Below are positions 22,037 to 24,055 of a DNA stretch of 24,055 nucleotides, one piece after another. Position numbers and translations under genes: made by a program. Source of the stretch: Candidatus Levyibacteriota bacterium (lineage in GTDB: Bacteria > Patescibacteria > Microgenomatia > Levybacterales > UBA12049); assembly GCA_016182425.1 (NCBI GenBank), contig JACPGP010000038.1, positions 1 through 24,055 on the forward strand, given 5' to 3'. Below the pieces are notes generated by a model that saw only the letters and a list, made by a program, of their open reading frames with translations, was not told the origin of the DNA and made no database searches. How positions within the stretch are numbered: the stretch's first letter is position 1; each line of letters starts with the position of its first letter.

Positions 22037-23179
22037 TCACTCCCCCACCACCACAACGGCATCTGTTGAACTATCAAAAGTTTGTGTTGCAAAGAAGCTG
22101 GAGATTTGATATCCGGCAAGTGAAATGTCTTGTCTAATAAGTTTGGCATAATCAGCAAGTTCTTTTTTGAGAAGAATAGAAACGCCCTCCCTTTCTTCGC
22201 TAGTGATCTGCTCCATTGAAACCACTGCATACCCAAAATCTTTCAAAATCGCCGACATTGCACTTCCCGCCCCTACCTCCCCACTTGCATTCTGCACAGC
22301 AATTTTTATTTTTGCTCTATCAAGACCAGTAAGTGCATCTACTCTTTCTGTTGGCTCATAAGGAAATTCTTTAATCGAGGGATTAACCTCCAAAAATGGC
22401 AACGGAAATAATGATGTTGCATCAAGAATCGTTTGATAAGAAAGAAATCTATTTGTTCCAATTCCCGGATCCATCACAAAAACTCCATCTTGATTGTATC
22501 CGTAGATCACAACTGCATGCTCACCTTTCACCACAGGTGTTGTACCATACGACAAAGCAACATCAACCGCCCTTTCATACCCAATCGAAATCCATGTCAT
22601 TACCAAATGCCCCGAAAAAACAGCCTTCTTTACAGCTTCAAGATCGCCCTTCTTGATTGGACGTGCCAATAATTTATACTCCCAAAACAAATCAATAAAC
22701 GGTGGCGCGTGCACGCCGTAATACTCTGTTCCACCAAATCTGTTTTTAATATTTGCCAAAACTGCTTCTGCGCTCTCTGTGGCGTCTATGCCCATCCTAA
22801 TACCAATATTTGGATTTAAAGATGCTGGAATTTTGGCAATTAGCATCTTCTCTGCCGCTAACTCATTCTTAGGTGAAAAGAACTCGTCATTTGTATAATG
22901 ATGAATAATTGCCGTTGCCGCGGCAAATTCACAGCTTAAATTAAACACCTGTTTTCGTGGCATCACAGATAAAACATAAGATGATGGTATTGTAACTGTA
23001 CTATCTCCCTGCACTGATTGTTTTAGAACTGTTCTGATAGATTGCTGGGAAAGGATTTTTTTCTTTATCAAAAAATCCTCAATTGCTCTATTTGACGGCT
23101 GCTTGTTAAAAACAGCAACCCAAAACCACGTATAGAAACTAAAAAAAACAATCCCTGCTAAAAAAATAGCTTTCCTCAT
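22037..23179 (-). CDS. C39-like peptidase fused to LytR_C domain
   Basis: The 380-residue protein has an N-terminal anchor (residues about 4-24). Residues 70-260 show a C39_2-type papain-fold pattern: Cys83 in NLSCEFAAATAI, His221 in KGEHAVVIYGYN and Asp237 in FVMDPG. The C-terminal ~90 residues form a LytR_C-type module (IKIAVQNASGEVGAGSAMSAI ... TDAVVVVGE). The topology suggests an extracytoplasmic cysteine peptidase or a catalytic remnant held at the envelope by the LytR_C module. It is divergent from the sigma-factor gene, with 75 bp between the starts, and its stop lies before the rpsF promoter. The exact substrate is unknown. Confidence 0.8.
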   Translation of the reverse strand: MRKAIFLAGIVFFSFYTWFWVAVFNKQPSNRAIEDFLIKKKILSQQSIRTVLKQSVQGDSTVTIPSSYVLSVMPRKQVFNLSCEFAAATAIIHHYTNDEFFSPKNELAAEKMLIAKIPASLNPNIGIRMGIDATESAEAVLANIKNRFGGTEYYGVHAPPFIDLFWEYKLLARPIKKGDLEAVKKAVFSGHLVMTWISIGYERAVDVALSYGTTPVVKGEHAVVIYGYNQDGVFVMDPGIGTNRFLSYQTILDATSLFPLPFLEVNPSIKEFPYEPTERVDALTGLDRAKIKIAVQNASGEVGAGSAMSAILKDFGYAVVSMEQITSEEREGVSILLKKELADYAKLIRQDISLAGYQISSFFATQTFDSSTDAVVVVGE

Positions 23180-23235
23180 AACTTTACTTTACCATGAAAT
23201 AACAGTGTCTACACCTATTTACAAACTATAGGTTC

Positions 23236-23241
23236 TATGAT
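23236..23241 (+). promoter_or_regulatory. Candidate -10 of sigma-factor gene
   Basis: TATGAT at 23236-23241 lies 13 nt before ATG 23255. No convincing -35 was found, and the earlier in-frame ATG 23237 would be inside this -10, which supports ATG 23255 as the start. Confidence 0.35.
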
Positions 23242-23254
23242 ACACTTAAAATCT

Positions 23255-23872
23255 ATGTCTTTGGAACGAAGAGATGGATATAAACCAAACCCATTATCCG
23301 AACGGGAATTAGTAGCAATGGCAAAAGCAAGTCCAGACGGATTTCGCGATGCATTTGGTGAATTGTACCAAAGGTATTTACCCAGAATCTACACCTATCA
23401 TTATTATAGATTGCGTGATCCTCATGTTGCTGAAGATGCAACGCAAGAAACTTTTGAAAGAGCTATGCGCGGTTTCGGAAATTTTCAATATCGTAATAAA
23501 GAGTCATATTCAACTTGGCTTTTTCAAATTGCTCACAATTACACAGCAAACGTATACCGTAGTAACAGTCGCCGAAAAACAGTCTCTTTGACTAACGGAC
23601 TGTCTGACGACATGGAAAGAACCCTGACTTCTCCTTTCGGCGAACCTGAAGTAGAAATCGAAAAAGAAGACGAAAGATCAAAAACAGTAAGGGAAGCTGT
23701 CCTTGCTTTACCAGATGATCAAAAAAATCTTATTCTTCTAAAATTTGTAGGAGATCTTAGCAATAGAGAAATTGGCCATATTTTAGGAGCAACCGAAGGA
23801 GCAACAAAAGCCAAGCTCTTTAGAATTATACGAAAATTAAAAAAACAATTCACTCAAAAACAACAAGTATGA
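23255..23872 (+). CDS. ECF-type sigma-70 family factor
   Basis: From ATG 23255 the product has 205 residues. Region 2 (AFGELYQRYLPRIYTYHYYRLRDPHVAEDATQETFERAM ... STWLFQIAHNYTANVYR) binds core polymerase and the -10. After a linker, region 4 (VREAVLALPDDQKNLILLKFVGDLSNREIGHILGATEGATKAKLFRIIRKLKKQF) holds the -35-binding helix-turn-helix. This is the ECF (extracytoplasmic function) two-domain form. No anti-sigma gene is next to it; the divergent envelope C39-like/LytR_C gene is the natural candidate for a regulated target. Its stop is 1 nt from the ychF stop. Confidence 0.9.
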   Translation: MSLERRDGYKPNPLSERELVAMAKASPDGFRDAFGELYQRYLPRIYTYHYYRLRDPHVAEDATQETFERAMRGFGNFQYRNKESYSTWLFQIAHNYTANVYRSNSRRKTVSLTNGLSDDMERTLTSPFGEPEVEIEKEDERSKTVREAVLALPDDQKNLILLKFVGDLSNREIGHILGATEGATKAKLFRIIRKLKKQFTQKQQV

Positions 23873-23873
23873 G

Positions 23874-24055
23874 TTACGCGTTTACCTTAAATTCCACCAC
23901 GTCGCCGTCTTGCATAATGTAATCTCTTCCCTCAAACCTTGTTTTTCCTGCCTCTCTGCATCCTTTCCAGCCTTTATATCTCACGAAATCATCATATGAT
24001 ACAACCTCTGCTTTTATAAAATGTTGCATAAAATCTGTATGTATCACGCCGCTTG
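23874..24055 (-). CDS. ychF: YchF/OLA1 ATPase, C-terminal part (partial)
   Basis: The gene enters from the right edge; only its last 59 codons are seen. They read IHTDFMQHFIKAEVVSYDDFVRYKGW ... AGKTRFEGRDYIMQDGDVVEFKVNA, the conserved C-terminal TGS domain of YchF, a ribosome-associated Obg-family ATPase. The stop is at 23874-23876. Confidence 0.92.
   Translation of the reverse strand, partial: SGVIHTDFMQHFIKAEVVSYDDFVRYKGWKGCREAGKTRFEGRDYIMQDGDVVEFKVNA

Noticed and set aside
21982..22236. N-terminal extension of rpsF
   Set aside because: It would overlap the end of the C39-like gene and exceed the S6 family length; MREYELVMVL is the typical S6 start.
1..24055. UGA recoding as in some Patescibacteria
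   Set aside because: UGA ends yebC, rpsR and the sigma-factor gene at their expected lengths, and conserved genes have no internal UGA.
1..24055. CRISPR array, insertion sequence or prophage
   Set aside because: No spaced long direct repeats, transposase, integrase or phage structural gene is visible; the repeats present are short tandem or palindromic ones.

Overview
The window looks like a chromosomal segment of a Patescibacteria (Candidate Phyla Radiation) bacterium, probably of the Microgenomates type. This is inferred from gene content and order: small tightly packed genes, a rpsF-ssb-rpsR block without the rplI that usually follows it, a shortened release factor 1, an EF-P with arginine at its tip, LytR_C-domain proteins, and almost no Shine-Dalgarno sequences. 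I had no database, so the taxonomy is provisional. UGA is used as a normal stop (yebC, rpsR, the sigma factor).

Layout. Bases 1-587 hold no convincing intact gene, only a possible frameshifted reading frame and a repeat-rich patch with one perfect DnaA-box 9-mer. A leftward pair follows: a multi-spanning membrane protein (588-1397) behind yebC (to 2125). A divergent promoter region separates yebC from a rightward TPR protein (2202-2930). A long leftward operon occupies 2940-8180, transcribed as nif3-like, efp, MFS exporter, Lgt-like membrane protein, rluD-type pseudouridine synthase, a 46-residue Lys-rich gene and a LytR_C protein. tRNA-Leu(CAA) starts from a promoter overlapping that of nif3. 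A second leftward operon (8333-11015) carries a beta-lactamase-fold-like protein, dnaB and an FTR1 iron permease. A rightward series (11083-15719) carries two exported proteins, an M24 aminopeptidase, hisS, rpmE and prfA. A leftward block (15737-23179) carries a C39-like/LytR_C protein, rpsF, ssb, rpsR, ctpA, htrA and a Ca2+-type P-type ATPase. A rightward ECF-like sigma factor and the C-terminal end of ychF close the window.

The genes serve translation (hisS, rpmE, prfA, efp, rpsF, rpsR, rluD, tRNA-Leu, ychF), replication (dnaB, ssb), cell-surface proteolysis and quality control (ctpA, htrA, C39-like protein) and ion transport (FTR1, Ca2+ ATPase). The most striking cross-cutting signal is initiation. 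At least seven promoters place their -10 hexamer only 6-8 nt before the start codon, which predicts leaderless mRNAs. Most other genes start at stop/start overlaps without an SD. One 46-codon gene has a near-perfect SD instead. A second signal is simple or palindromic DNA repeats that are translated inside conserved proteins: heptamers in rluD and in a signal peptide, and two hairpins in the M24 peptidase.
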